From NCBI RefSeq assembly GCF_029239295.1, contig NZ_JAQZBC010000021.1, positions 1-33,290 on the forward strand: 33,290 bases of DNA, written 5' to 3'. Both the position numbers and the translations under genes were made by a program. Positions 8,901 through 17,935 of this stretch are shown piece after piece. The notes beneath the pieces are model-generated. The model did no database searches. It saw only the letters and a program-made list of their open reading frames with translations, and had not been told where the DNA came from. Source of the stretch: Sphingomonas sp. (lineage in GTDB: Bacteria; Pseudomonadota; Alphaproteobacteria; Sphingomonadales; Sphingomonadaceae). Position 1 is the first letter of the stretch, and each line of letters opens with the position of its first letter.

Positions 8901-9256
8901 CAAGTTCCGGATCCTGACCGGTACCGGAACCGCAACGACGCCTATCCGCGCCAGATGAGCTTCGACATGATCTCCGGGATAAACGGGATCGAGCACCGGC
9001 TCACCAAACCGAACCTCCCGTGGACCAACGAACAGGTCGAGCCGATGAACCGACCATCAACGAGGCGACCGCCAACGCTTCCACTACGAGAGCCATGACC
9101 AGCTTCCACGCACCTCGCCGACTTGATAGCCGCCTCTAAGATTGCCTGTCGCTCAAGACGCTAATCGGCCTCACACCCTACGCGTACATCGCCAAGATCG
9201 GGACGTCAGAGGCAGACCGGTTCACCGTCAACCCGATCCACCAGATGCCGCACTAA
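8901..9256 (+). pseudogene. IS481-family transposase remnant (C-terminal part)
   Basis: Pieces in successive frames reassemble into the C-terminal third of an IS481-type DDE transposase: NGIEHRLTKP and PWTNEQVE in one frame, then TINEATANAFHYESHDQL after a one-base deletion near 9047, then KTLIGLTPYAYIAKI and RFTVNPIHQMPH ending at a TAA at 9254-9256 after another. At least two frameshifts and loss of the N-terminal half make it inactive. The GIEHRLTKP..PWTN segment normally lies between the second catalytic Asp and the C terminus. Confidence 0.8.
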
Positions 9257-9454
9257 TCAACTGGCTTCTCGCGGCAGGCAGCCGAAGGCAGAAGAACTTC
9301 CGTCTGACATAACCGCCGCCGATTAGGCTTTTTGACGCCTCGCTGCACTGTTTTGACGCTAGATTCACGCTCGGCGAACGCGCGCGCTCACGCCCCAGGC
9401 GCAGAGAGGACATGCACCGGCAAACCGCCAGATGCGAGCGCAAGGACCAGCAAC

Positions 9455-9928
9455 ATGAAAAACATCGTAATTGGTGTAACAAGCGGCATCACCGCCGCTG
9501 CAGCTCTCTCCTTTGGGAGCCCCGCAAATGCGGAGCCCACCAGCCTTGATGCCTGGGTCAAGGTGGTCAATCAGCGCATCGAGGACCGGATGGTGACACC
9601 AGCCTCGGGCAGGTCCGGCGTGGTCTTTGCGACCTTCAGCCGTGGCGAGGACGGGCGCCCGACGGCGGTTCAAATTTCACGGACCGGTCGGGTGTTGGCC
9701 AATGCCGCCCGACGGACCCTCGCCCGGATCGGAGCGCTGCCGCCGCTGCCGTCAGGGTACGAGGGCAAGCGAATCCGCATGCAGATGCTGGTTCACGACC
9801 TGAACGACACCAGCGGCTATTATCAGCGGCGCGGAGTGATGCTTGCCTCGGCGAACGCGCAGAACCTGGCAGTCGCGGCGGAAACACAGGGAGGCGCCCA
9901 GCAGATTGCTGCAGTCAGGTCGCGCTAA
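9455..9928 (+). CDS. Small secreted TonB_C-like protein
   Basis: 157 residues with an N-terminal signal peptide (MKNIVIGV, hydrophobic stretch, then SPANAEP as a likely cleavage site). The mature part resembles the TonB C-terminal alpha/beta domain: a VVFATFSRGEDGRP strand, then ISRTGRVLANAARRTL and GYEGKRIRMQMLV. There is no membrane anchor after cleavage and no proline-rich linker, so it is not a normal energy-transducing TonB. Short periplasmic TonB_C proteins of this sort are common in sphingomonads and their role is unknown. The ATG at 9455 has AAGGA upstream at suitable spacing. A longer frame opens at 9332 but would bury the signal peptide. It stands alone between decayed elements. Confidence 0.75.
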   Translation: MKNIVIGVTSGITAAAALSFGSPANAEPTSLDAWVKVVNQRIEDRMVTPASGRSGVVFATFSRGEDGRPTAVQISRTGRVLANAARRTLARIGALPPLPSGYEGKRIRMQMLVHDLNDTSGYYQRRGVMLASANAQNLAVAAETQGGAQQIAAVRSR

Positions 9929-10021
9929 TCGCGCCCGGCAAACGATGGCACGGTCGAGAGCGCCCAAGGCGTTCCCGCCGTGCCTTTCTGCGCGAGCATC
10001 GCTCCGAGCGTTCATGGCTAG

Positions 10022-10541
10022 ATGCATCATCTGACAGAAACCGACGAGGCTGAGCTACCGTCGATCACGATTGTCGAAACTCAAGAGTTTCCGTTCGGCT
10101 ATGCCCGCCAGCTCAGCGGCGTTCAGTTCGTCGCGTTTTTGACCTTCTTCCGGTCGCTGACCGAGGCCCAAGGCCGTGCCAGAGGTGCTAGTTCTCGGCT
10201 CGCTGCCTGAGAGCGCGATCGAGGCAGGCGGCGAACAGGGCGCCGCAGCGCTCGACCGGCTGACGAAGATCTTCGGCCGCGTCCAGTCTGCCTGGGCCGC
10301 GGCGCAGGGCAGCGAGACCTACGAGATCATCCGTCTCCGCCTATTCGAGCCACTGGACGAGGACGCAGAGAAGACCCGCGACCAGGCGGTGAAGGCCTAT
10401 GTCTCCTACTACCGCGCCAATCCGGGCGAGTTCCCGGCCCCGGCTCGCGAGCGCGCGTTCGAGGACCTGAACGATGCAAGGCCGGCGATCGCTGCCGTCA
10501 ACCCTTGGCGTTCAAGAGGCTCCCGTTCGGGCCGATGCTGA
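10022..10541 (+). pseudogene. DUF499-type ATPase remnant (frameshifted)
   Basis: Two adjoining frames hold an internal part of a DUF499 protein. YARQLSGVQF and FFRSLTEAQ come from the first frame (from 10097). LVLGSLPESAIEAGG, LTKIFGRVQSAW and ETYEIIRLRLFEPL come from a second frame that opens at 10176. The shift lies near 10170. The family resemblance ends near 10480, where it runs into unrelated sequence. DUF499 proteins are large ATPases found beside DUF1156 methylases and helicases in defence islands. The full gene is about a thousand codons; only about 130 remain. The assignment rests on my recall of the family pattern. Confidence 0.6.
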
Positions 10542-10544
10542 CGG

Positions 10545-10810
10545 ATGGAGTCCGCGTCGATGGCCTGTTCAGGAACCCCATCGGCAGCGACATGCCCCCA
10601 TAGCTCGCGGAAGATTCTCAGGTTAGACGTGGTATTACCAATCTCGGCCAACTCGGGCGCTGCCTCCCAGCGGACGCGCTCGTGAACCAGCGGATCGCGG
10701 TAGGCGATCATTTCGGACCGCAAGATCGACCACCGCTCCAGCGGTGCCAGACCCTCGGTCTTGATGCGTTTGTATAGGCTCGCCCGTATGTCCTCGCTCC
10801 TGGCCGTCAT
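10545..10810 (-). pseudogene. Unrecognised gene fragment
   Basis: A minus-strand frame starting with MTARSEDIRASLYKRI and rich in charged helical sequence (SILRSEMIAYRDPLVHERV). The composition looks like real protein rather than a shadow frame. Beyond 10545 the frame continues antisense to the DUF499 remnant, so the original 3' end seems lost. I do not recognise a family. It may belong to one of the broken defence loci around it. Confidence 0.3.
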
Positions 10811-11020
10811 CAGCGCCCGACGGCGCCGAGCGACGGCTGGAGCCTCGTGTGAAGGCTCAGAGTGATGGGCAAAGGATCGCCTTCGACGACCCTCCCGCAC
10901 GAGCAGACTTGTTCATCCCGAGCTTTCCGGCCGATGTGCGCCTTAATCTCGGTCATACAAGTCCAGGTTCCGACTGCTTGGAAGCGGACGTTGCGGATAT
11001 GCTTTGAGGGCAGGATCATG
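10810..11020 (-). pseudogene. Probable ABC-3C middle-component remnant
   Basis: The start MILPSKHI, overlapping the previous stop as ATGA, is typical of the small middle components of ABC-three-component (ABC-3C) loci, which follow a CTD-type gene. After these eight residues the sequence no longer looks like that family, so a rearrangement near 10995 is likely. The 21-bp dispersed repeat at 10903-10923 lies in the unrelated remainder. Confidence 0.35.
10903..10923. repeat. 21-bp dispersed repeat, copy 2
   Basis: Second copy of the block at 277-297, 20 of 21 bases identical. It lies just past the point where the ABC-3C-like small gene loses its family character, so it may mark a rearrangement breakpoint. 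Confidence 0.5.
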
Positions 11021-11588
11021 CCTCGACCTTGTCCGCGTGATTCTCGAAGATCTCGCACGCGTCGAACAGATAGGCTAGTAGTGCCTGCGCGGCGATCTGC
11101 CTGACGGTGGTTTCTGAACCCATGCCGGTCGTCTGCTCGTCAACGGCGTTCATGATCTGTCCAGATGTGAGCGCTTTCTGCTTGAGCGCCTGATAACGGC
11201 TGGAGAACACCTGTGCGATCCGGGCTCCCAACTCGAGGTCCGAGTTCTGCTCGAAATATTGCTGGACGTACGGCCCGTTGGTCGACGCCAAGGTGAGCAG
11301 CTGGACCCGGTGGCCGGGAAGCTGATTGAAGGTGAGCTTGTCTGACGGCACCGGCTTGATGGAGGCGTTCAGGGCGGTGCCGGAGGATATCGAAGCCATC
11401 ACCGAGTCCGTCAGAAGCTTGACCTCCTCGAGTTTCAGGTTCTGGCTATCCTCAGCCGTCGCGGCGGGTCCGAGGAGATTGAAGAGTTCGGCCTCGCTGA
11501 GTTCATCGACAATCGTCCAGAGGCTCGCCGGCCTGAAGACGCCGGCTAGCCGTCCACGCTGACCGTCGTGTGCGTCTTGTAACTCAGC
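11016..11588 (-). pseudogene. Probable ABC-3C C-terminal (CTD) protein remnant, 5'-truncated
   Basis: An open frame of 190 codons with no start in its first third, so the N terminus has been lost. The end has the pattern I associate with ABC-three-component CTD proteins: LTFNQLPGHRVQLL, YVQQYFEQNSDLELGARIA, SRYQALKQKAL, and finally an AQALLAYLFDACEIFE helix close to the C terminus. It is followed, with an ATGA overlap, by a gene starting MILPSKHI, the usual order CTD then middle component. The SMC-like ATPase of such a system is absent, so the locus is dead. Family assignment is from memory. Confidence 0.45.
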
Positions 11589-11878
11589 TCAGTCTTCCGG
11601 TACACTCTCGAACGGCCGGTTCTGGCGTGACCAGCTATTCACGCATTCCGACCGGAGCGGCGTGAATTGGTCGCGTGCTAGGATCTGTCCGCACTCGCCG
11701 ATCCCGAGGTCGGTGGTGCTGTATCGGGTCTCACAAGGCCGAACGTTGTATTGACTCGAAGGGGGGCTTGGTAGCCCAGCTGGTAACCTTCGCAAGTTGT
11801 CCGTGCGTTCCCTCGCGGGACACCGCGATCGGGTCAGCTGGAGAGCAGCACCGCTCGCGAAGGAGAGGTTATCGCATC
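11589..11878. other. Gene-free stretch, IS-flank debris
   Basis: No gene is supported. The stretch separates the truncated ABC-3C remnant from the IS110-type fragment and probably includes part of that element's non-coding end. Confidence 0.35.
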
Positions 11879-12091
11879 TCAGGCCTCGAACAAGGTGCCG
11901 TCGCGCAGCATGGCGTGCATGATGCCCGCGAGGCGCCGAGCGAGAACGGCACGGGGTTTCTTGAGGCAGCGCCGTTTCGCGATCTTCAGCGCCCAGGTCT
12001 TCCGCGCGAAGCTCTGGCGCGTCCGCGTCGGGATCGAGTTCGCCGCTTCGTAAAGGAGCTTGCACACAGTGCCGTCACCTCCTTCGTCACT
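11879..12091 (-). pseudogene. IS110-family transposase remnant (C terminus)
   Basis: About 70 codons on the minus strand read GGDGTVCKLLYEAANSI, then WALKIAKRRCLKKPRAVLAR and LAGIMHAMLRDGT, the conserved end of the IS110-type DEDD transposase (Transposase_20 domain). The frame is closed by a TAG at 12094-12092, and no upstream part of the gene is recognisable. It is a truncated, inactive copy. Confidence 0.75.
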
Positions 12092-12379
12092 CTAAGCTAC
12101 GGGTTTGTACCGATAGCGCTTATGCGGACAATCCTGTTGATTTCACGACGGCTTACAGGTTGTTGGATCGTCGTGAACCAAGCTGAAGGATCGAGGTTTG
12201 GCGATGTTGCTAAACAGCGACTTACACCGGAATCCATCTGTCGTTTCTTGGACCGCTGATGGGCTGGCGCCTAAGAGGCTTGATTTCATCAAGCACGTTG
12301 CCCGGCCGAGGCGCTGCCGCTCGCCATCTTGCGCTCGGGGCCGTCCCTTTTGAGGCGCCCCCAGACCATCAAGGGGGCT
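12092..12379. other. Upstream region of the siderophore operon
   Basis: No gene seen. A small inverted repeat, GCTTGA-5-TCAAGC (12278-12294), lies about 85 bp before the receptor start and could be an operator. I do not see a clear 19-bp Fur box. The promoter of the receptor operon should be in this stretch. Confidence 0.3.
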
Positions 12380-14554
12380 GTGATACATCTGCCGAGACTG
12401 GTCCGGTTCGGGGCTGTCGGCGCGGCGCTTATGAGTGGGGCTCAAGTGCAGGCGCAGGAGCGGTCCAGGCTGCAGATCGACGAGCTTGCCATCGAAGATC
12501 GGGCCGAGGCGACCGAAAGCGCGACCACCCCAGTGTCGGGCTTCGTCGCCAAGCGCACCGCCAGCGCGACCAAGACCGACACGCCGGTGCTGGAAGTCCC
12601 GCGCGCCGTCTCCACTGTCACCGCCGACGAGATCCGCAACCGCGGCGTCGACACGGTCAACCAGGTTTTCCAGTACACTTCCGGCTTCAACGGGGAGCAA
12701 TATGGCGGCGTCGCATTGGGGCGAACATACACCAATGCGCGCGGCTTCCTCGCTCTCCAGTATCTGGACGGACTGAAGCTGCACGACAGCAATTGGGCGA
12801 TCGAGCCGTTCGGGCTGGAGCGCGCCGATCTCCTGAAGGGCCCTGCTTCGACCCTCTACGGGCAAGCCAACCCGGGCGGGCTGGTGAATCTTGTCAGCAA
12901 GCGCCCGACCGACGTCTCGCGCGGCACCATCGCCATCCAATATGGCGATCACGACCGATACCAGGGCGCGTTCGACGTCAGCGGCGCTGCAACCGAAAGC
13001 GGATCGCTGCTGTTGCGGGCCGTCGTGCTGTATCGCGACGCCGATACCCGGATACGCTTCACCAAGGACAAGCGCCTCTACTTCGCGCCCTCCGCCACGC
13101 TGCGGCTCGGGGAAGATACGGATCTCACCCTCCTTGCCAGCTACCAGTGGGATCCGGACATTACCGTCTTTCAGTTCCTGCCGCGGCTGGGCACGGTCGA
13201 CCCGAGCAGCTTCGGTCGAATTGCGCGGTCCACCTTCGCGGGCGACCCGGACTATGACAACAATGATCGCCGCATATATTCGGCTGGCTACCAGTTCGAG
13301 CATCGCTTCGGAAAGGCGGTGACGCTGCGGCAGAACGCGCGCTACATGCGGATCGACATCCAGGCGCAATATCTGCAGGGCACTGCACTTGCCGCGGACC
13401 AGCGAAGCTGGAGCCGCACCGCGGTGATCGCCGAATACACAATCGACGTCTACCAGATCGACAGCAGCCTTGCGTTCGACCTCGCAACCGGCCCCATCGA
13501 CCACCGCCTGATCGTCGGCGTCGATTATGCGGATATCCCCAACTATCAGGGGACGGGGCAGCGTGCGCTCGGCGCCGCTGGTACGCTCGACCTTTATGCC
13601 CCGGTCTATGGCATCAACTTCGGCATACCTGCGATAAGCACCAGACGCTATCAGACGCAGCGCCAGATAGGCGTTTACGCGCAGGACCAGATGAAGATCG
13701 GGCGCCTGTCGTTGCTGCTCGGCGCCCGAAAGGACTGGACGAAGGGTGAAAACCGCACCCGGACCAGCGCCGACAACTTCGCCACTGCCACGATCGTCAG
13801 CCAGGATCCGTCCGCGTTCACATGGCAGGCCGGCGCGACCTACGAAATCGTCCCCGGCGTAGCGCCGTACGCCAGCTATGCCGAGAGCTTCTTCCCGACG
13901 ATCGGCACCGACTTCTTCGGCACACCGCTGGTGCCGACGACGGGCAAGCAATTCGAGGTCGGCCTGAAGATCGCTCCGGAGGCGATCGGCGCGCTGGTAA
14001 CGCTGTCCGCGTTCGATCTGAAACAGCAGAATGTCCGCACCAACGACCCCGATCATCCGGGCTTCGTGATCCAGATCGGCGAAGTGCGTAGCCGAGGGAT
14101 CGAGGCGGAAGCGAAGCTCAGCCTTGTGGCAGGCCTCAACGCGACCGCGTCCTACACCTATCTCGATAATTACGTGTCACGGACGAGCGCGGCTCCGGCG
14201 GCCCTCGCGACGCTCGGCAAGCGGCCGCCGGGTCGCCCGGTGCATCAGGCTGCCGCCTGGATCGATTACACACCCCGCCGGCTTCCGGCGCTCACCCTCG
14301 GCGGCGGCGTCAAGCATTTCGGATCGTCATGGGGCGATAGCACGAACACCTTCAAGGTGCCCTCCTACACGCTGGTCGACGCGCTGGCGCGGCTGAACCT
14401 TGGCGCCGTCGCGGACGGGATGGACGGGTGGCAGCTCTCGGTGAACGCCCTCAACCTGTTCGACAAATTCTACGTCGCAAGCTGCGACGCGGCCACGCAG
14501 TGCTTCTACGGCACCGGCCGGCAGGTGCGCGGCACGCTGAGCTACGCCTGGTGA
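12380..14554 (+). CDS. TonB-dependent siderophore receptor
   Basis: About 724 residues. A signal peptide (VIHLPRLVRFGAVGAAL, cleavage after AQVQA) precedes the plug domain: VLEVPRAVSTVTADEIRNRG, NQVFQYTSGFNG and LKGPASTLYGQANPGGLVN are the standard plug motifs of FhuA/FpvA-type receptors. The rest is an outer-membrane beta barrel with alternating aromatic strands, ending SYAW with the terminal aromatic needed for assembly. No signalling N-terminal extension is seen, so it is a transporter rather than a transducer. The GTG at 12380 lies just after an AAGGGGG run and gives a clean signal peptide; a TTG at 12329 would lengthen it. The following three genes overlap stop-to-start, so it heads an uptake operon. 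The ligand, a ferric siderophore, cannot be specified. Confidence 0.9.
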   Translation: MIHLPRLVRFGAVGAALMSGAQVQAQERSRLQIDELAIEDRAEATESATTPVSGFVAKRTASATKTDTPVLEVPRAVSTVTADEIRNRGVDTVNQVFQYTSGFNGEQYGGVALGRTYTNARGFLALQYLDGLKLHDSNWAIEPFGLERADLLKGPASTLYGQANPGGLVNLVSKRPTDVSRGTIAIQYGDHDRYQGAFDVSGAATESGSLLLRAVVLYRDADTRIRFTKDKRLYFAPSATLRLGEDTDLTLLASYQWDPDITVFQFLPRLGTVDPSSFGRIARSTFAGDPDYDNNDRRIYSAGYQFEHRFGKAVTLRQNARYMRIDIQAQYLQGTALAADQRSWSRTAVIAEYTIDVYQIDSSLAFDLATGPIDHRLIVGVDYADIPNYQGTGQRALGAAGTLDLYAPVYGINFGIPAISTRRYQTQRQIGVYAQDQMKIGRLSLLLGARKDWTKGENRTRTSADNFATATIVSQDPSAFTWQAGATYEIVPGVAPYASYAESFFPTIGTDFFGTPLVPTTGKQFEVGLKIAPEAIGALVTLSAFDLKQQNVRTNDPDHPGFVIQIGEVRSRGIEAEAKLSLVAGLNATASYTYLDNYVSRTSAAPAALATLGKRPPGRPVHQAAAWIDYTPRRLPALTLGGGVKHFGSSWGDSTNTFKVPSYTLVDALARLNLGAVADGMDGWQLSVNALNLFDKFYVASCDAATQCFYGTGRQVRGTLSYAW

Positions 14555-15660
14555 CGCGTGGCGCGATCGCGCGCTGGCGATGGGTCCACAGCTGGACCAG
14601 CCTGATCTGCACACTCTTCCTGTTGATGCTCTGCATTACCGGTCTGCCGCTGATCTTCATCGACGAGATCGACCGGACGTTCGCAGGCCACGTCGATGTC
14701 CCGGAGCTTGCGGCCAACACGGGGCCGGCCGACCTCGACAAGGTCGCCCGGATCGCGCGGGAGCGGGTGCCGGGCGAAACGATCCTCTATATCGATTGGG
14801 GGCTCGACGAGCCGCTCTACGGCGTCAACATGGCGCCGGCAGGAGATGCCCAGGACCGTCGCCAGCTGGTGTTCGACGCCCGCACCGGCGACTATCTCGA
14901 GGATCTGAAGGGCAGTCGCCAGCCGGTGCGGGTCTTCCTCGGTTTCGTGAACCGTCTCCACATCCAGCTGTTCGCCGGGCGGCGCGGCGAACTGTTTCTC
15001 GGGGCGATGGGGGTGCTGTTCCTCGCAGCCCTCGTGTCCGGCACGGTTATCTACACGCCCTATATGCGCAAGGTCGCCTTCGGCACGGTCCGCGGCAATC
15101 CCGGTCATCGCAGGCAGCGGCTCGACCTGCACAATCTGATCGGGATCGCAACGCTCGGCTGGCTGGCGGTGGTGGGCGCGAGCGGGACGATGAACACGGT
15201 CGGCAAGCCGGCCTATGACCTGTGGCGCAAATCGACCGTTCCCGCGTTGATCGCGCCGTACAAGGATGTCCCGCTCGCCGCCCCGACGGTCGGCATCCGG
15301 CAGGCGGTGGACTCGGCGCACGCGGCATTGCCCGGTTCGCGGATGGTGCGTGTAACTCCGCCCAGCGCGACGGATGGCAGCCCATGGCACTATGTCGTCT
15401 GGACACAGGGCGATCGCCCGTTCACCCGCCGCCTGTTCCGCCCCGTTCTCGTCGACGCACAGACTGGCGGCGTCACGCTATCCGATCCGGCGCCCTGGTA
15501 TCTGACGGCCATTCAGGGATCGCGCCCGCTGCATTTCGGCGACTATGGCGGCCTGCCACTCAAGATCCTCTGGGCGGTGCTGGATGTTCTGGCGATCGTG
15601 GTCCTCATCACGGGCGTCCAGCTCTGGTGGTCACGCCGCAGGGCGGAGCGGACGGCGTGA
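14551..15660 (+). CDS. PepSY-associated transmembrane protein
   Basis: 369 residues. An N-terminal WVHSWTSL segment leads into the first membrane helix (LICTLFLLMLCITGLPLIFI). A PepSY-like periplasmic region follows (VFDARTGDYLEDL), then a middle pair of helices with HNLIGIATLGWLAVVG and a last helix near the C terminus (LPLKILWAVLDVLAIVVLIT) before WWSRRR. This is the PepSY_TM family, which in siderophore loci is linked to reduction or release of iron in the periplasm (FpvG-type proteins). The GTG start overlaps the receptor's TGA as GTGA, and its own end overlaps the next gene the same way. Several His residues in the helices could bind heme, but this is not shown. Confidence 0.85.
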   Translation: MTRGAIARWRWVHSWTSLICTLFLLMLCITGLPLIFIDEIDRTFAGHVDVPELAANTGPADLDKVARIARERVPGETILYIDWGLDEPLYGVNMAPAGDAQDRRQLVFDARTGDYLEDLKGSRQPVRVFLGFVNRLHIQLFAGRRGELFLGAMGVLFLAALVSGTVIYTPYMRKVAFGTVRGNPGHRRQRLDLHNLIGIATLGWLAVVGASGTMNTVGKPAYDLWRKSTVPALIAPYKDVPLAAPTVGIRQAVDSAHAALPGSRMVRVTPPSATDGSPWHYVVWTQGDRPFTRRLFRPVLVDAQTGGVTLSDPAPWYLTAIQGSRPLHFGDYGGLPLKILWAVLDVLAIVVLITGVQLWWSRRRAERTA

Positions 15661-15839
15661 AGGCGCGGCATCCTCTTCACGCGCCAGCCTTTATCGCGCT
15701 GTTCACGATGGTCGGGCTCACCGCGGCGCTGATCTGGGGAAAGCCGCTCCATTGGCTGTCGTGGATTGCGCTGCTGGTTCCGATCGCCGTCGTGGCCGGC
15801 TGCTTGCGATCACCGGGTCGGCGTCCGAGGGGTGGTTGA
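15657..15839 (+). CDS. Small membrane protein of the siderophore operon
   Basis: 60 residues with two predicted membrane helices (FIALFTMVGLTAALIWG, then LSWIALLVPIAVVAGCL) joined by a short turn, and a basic tail. It starts with a GTG overlapping the PepSY gene's TGA and ends overlapping the start of tonB, so it is locked into the operon. Similar tiny proteins sit between PepSY and TonB genes in sphingomonad loci. Function unknown; a partner of the PepSY protein or TonB is the simplest idea. Confidence 0.7.
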   Translation: MKARHPLHAPAFIALFTMVGLTAALIWGKPLHWLSWIALLVPIAVVAGCLRSPGRRPRGG

Positions 15840-16503
15840 TCGTGACCTGCCGCTGCCACAGAGGACTATTGCCATCGCGCTGGTTCTCGCCGGCCACGGC
15901 GCGATAGTGTTCGTGCTGTTGGCATTGTCGCCGCGCGTCGCCCCGCCCCCCAGGTCATCAAGCAGCCTGATCCTGTTCGATGTTCAGACACCCACCCCGC
16001 CACCGATGGCGATCGCGCGGCCCATCCCAGAACCACGCAGGGCCACCCCTCCGCCGCCCGTCGCGCCCCGGTATCCGGCGACGGTAGCCGCCGTAGCCAC
16101 AGAGGAAGCTGTCACTACGACCTTGCCGATGCCGCCTGCCCCTGAGGCGCCCCAAGCCCCGGTGCAATCCGCAGCGCCCCCGGGCCCCGCGCCTGCCCCG
16201 TCAGGCGACTATAGAGCTTTGTTACTGGCCCACCTATCCTCCGCCCGGCGCTACCCGCCTGCCGCACGCGCGCAGCGCCGCGAGGGGACTGTCGTGATCG
16301 CGTTCTCAATTAACGCCGCCGGTGGCGTCGAGGACGTGCATATCATCCGCCCGAGCAGCCGGCAGGATTTCGATCGTGAAGCGATCGACCTCGTGCATCG
16401 GTCCGCTCCCATGCCACCGCCACCGGTCGATCTGACGACGCCTGTAGATGTGCAGGTCCCGATCGCATTCCGCCTACGCGATGGTGCCAACGCCCGACAG
16501 TAA
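15832..16503 (+). CDS. tonB: TonB energy transducer
   Basis: About 223 residues. A single N-terminal anchor helix (TIAIALVLAGHGAIVFVLLA) is followed by a long Pro-rich linker with Pro-Pro and Ala-Pro repeats, residues 40-115, for crossing the periplasm. The C-terminal TonB domain has YPPAARAQRREGTVVIAFSI and the VEDVHIIRPSS strand. The GTG start at 15832 overlaps the end of the small membrane-protein gene. It contacts the TonB box of the receptor and passes on proton-motive force from ExbBD, which are not in this window, so it must use ExbBD encoded elsewhere. A dedicated TonB in a siderophore operon is common. Confidence 0.9.
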   Translation: MVDRDLPLPQRTIAIALVLAGHGAIVFVLLALSPRVAPPPRSSSSLILFDVQTPTPPPMAIARPIPEPRRATPPPPVAPRYPATVAAVATEEAVTTTLPMPPAPEAPQAPVQSAAPPGPAPAPSGDYRALLLAHLSSARRYPPAARAQRREGTVVIAFSINAAGGVEDVHIIRPSSRQDFDREAIDLVHRSAPMPPPPVDLTTPVDVQVPIAFRLRDGANARQ

Positions 16504-17455
16504 ACCCGCTTTAGCCGGATCCCGCGCGGTCGCAATGGCTGATGGACGTTGGCGTGTCGTGGCCAGCCCTCAAGTCTGGATCAGCACACAGCGCGAACGT
16601 CAGCGGTCCGAACCAAAGGTCGGCATTTCGCCCTCGGCGAAACCTCGCTCGCGGATGAAGATCTAGCCGAGCACGAACTCGATTCTGGAGGTTCTTCTTC
16701 GACATTCCGGGCGCTTAATGCCGGATCGGCGCTGCGTCATCCCAGCTGCATCTAGATGGCGCGGGCCAGGCTCAACTCGCCAGCCTGATCCCCAGCACCT
16801 TCCGAACTGTTTGTCCACGACCTTGTGATAGGCGACAGCGAAATCATGGGTATCATAGGCCGACCCACTGGTCTCGAGATAGTCGAGCTCGTGATTTGAC
16901 CGTCATACCGATCGCCATCGCGGCGCTGATGGTGATCCTGTTAGGACCGGTTTCGCTACAAGCCGACCGTCCATCCGTAACGCTGGAATGGCTGACTTTG
17001 GTCGCTTCCTGCCGTTCGAGGATATGTCCTGCCAACGGCAGCTATTGCGGAGGGCAGTATAAAACCGGACTGGCGGCTAGCGGCCCAATATCTGTCATAC
17101 TAATGCGGGCACCCTAGCGGTCAAAACTGGACCGCAAGGAGACGGTCCGCTCGACATCGCGATTCACTTAAGTCCACGCTGATAGCGACCCACAGCTATC
17201 CGGCGTGCGGCAAAGCCCCACGAATGGTCAGGCACTGCCGCGCGTCTTAATCCGTGGCAAGATTTGCAGCTCCTTCAAGGTGCAGAGCCAGATGGAAGGT
17301 GGTTGCCGAAAACATCAACCATTGCAGCTTCGATTTCGTCGATCACTTGGCATCTTCAAGTTGTTCGCTGCAACTGACCAACGAACCGCCCGCACCCATT
17401 ACTTCCCGGCGTATGTATTTCTTGAACTTCTCTACGGAGATGAAGCAGCGGCAGT
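16504..17455. other. Gene-free stretch after the siderophore operon
   Basis: Nearly 950 bp without a gene I can support. Some short frames have protein-like hydrophobic runs (around 16900-17000), but none resembles a known family. No clear terminator with a T run follows tonB. It is probably decayed mobile DNA next to the IS3 derivative. Confidence 0.4.
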
Positions 17456-17823
17456 CTGGACTTGCCCCGGAAAAGTGTAGAGTTCCCTTGAGGTGAAAGG
17501 CGAACTCGATGACGAAGCAGCGACGGTTCACGAAGGAATTTGAGGACGAAGCGGTACGACTGGTGGCATCTCCATGTCGGAAAAGGGAAATTGCTACGAC
17601 AACGCTATGGTCGAGACGTTCTTCAAGACGATCAAATCCGAGATGGTCTGGGGCACCGTCTTCTATACCCGTGACCAGGCCGCGCAGACCATTGCCCGCT
17701 ATATCGACGGCTTCTACAACCCGGTCCGGCGCCACTCCGCGCTCGACTATATCAGCCCGCGCAGTTCGAACGAACCGCGCCACACTGAGCAAATGCCTCT
17801 CCATCTAAGCGGGGCAAGTCCAG
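17456..17823 (+). mobile_element. Internally deleted IS3-family element (MITE-like)
   Basis: The ends are imperfect inverted repeats. CTGGACTTGCCCC at 17456-17468 is complementary to 17811-17823, and the likeness continues (G, then TGTAGAG versus TGGAGAG), giving about 26 bp. Inside, the start of orfA (MTKQRRFTKEFEDEAVRLVA, from 17509) runs directly into the end of orfB in another frame (GNCYDNAMVETFFKTIKSE, YIDGFYNPVRRHSAL, 17574-17808). About a kilobase with the rest of the transposase has been deleted with the joint near 17570, leaving a 368-bp non-autonomous copy. No clear target duplication is visible. Confidence 0.8.
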
Positions 17824-17935
17824 CTTTCGGAACCGGTGCGATGGCTCTGAACAGTAAGAAGCAGCACTGCTGCCCAAAATGGCAGTCCGGGTTGGCGCGA
17901 TGAGCGGGCGCCTATGACCCGAGGCGGGCACCCGT

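Noticed and set aside
12143..14056. Long minus-strand open frame opposite the siderophore receptor
   Set aside because: Antisense shadow of the receptor gene caused by GC-rich codon use; no family character.
14542..15390. Long minus-strand frame opposite the PepSY gene
   Set aside because: Shadow frame; charged, repetitive composition and no ribosome site.
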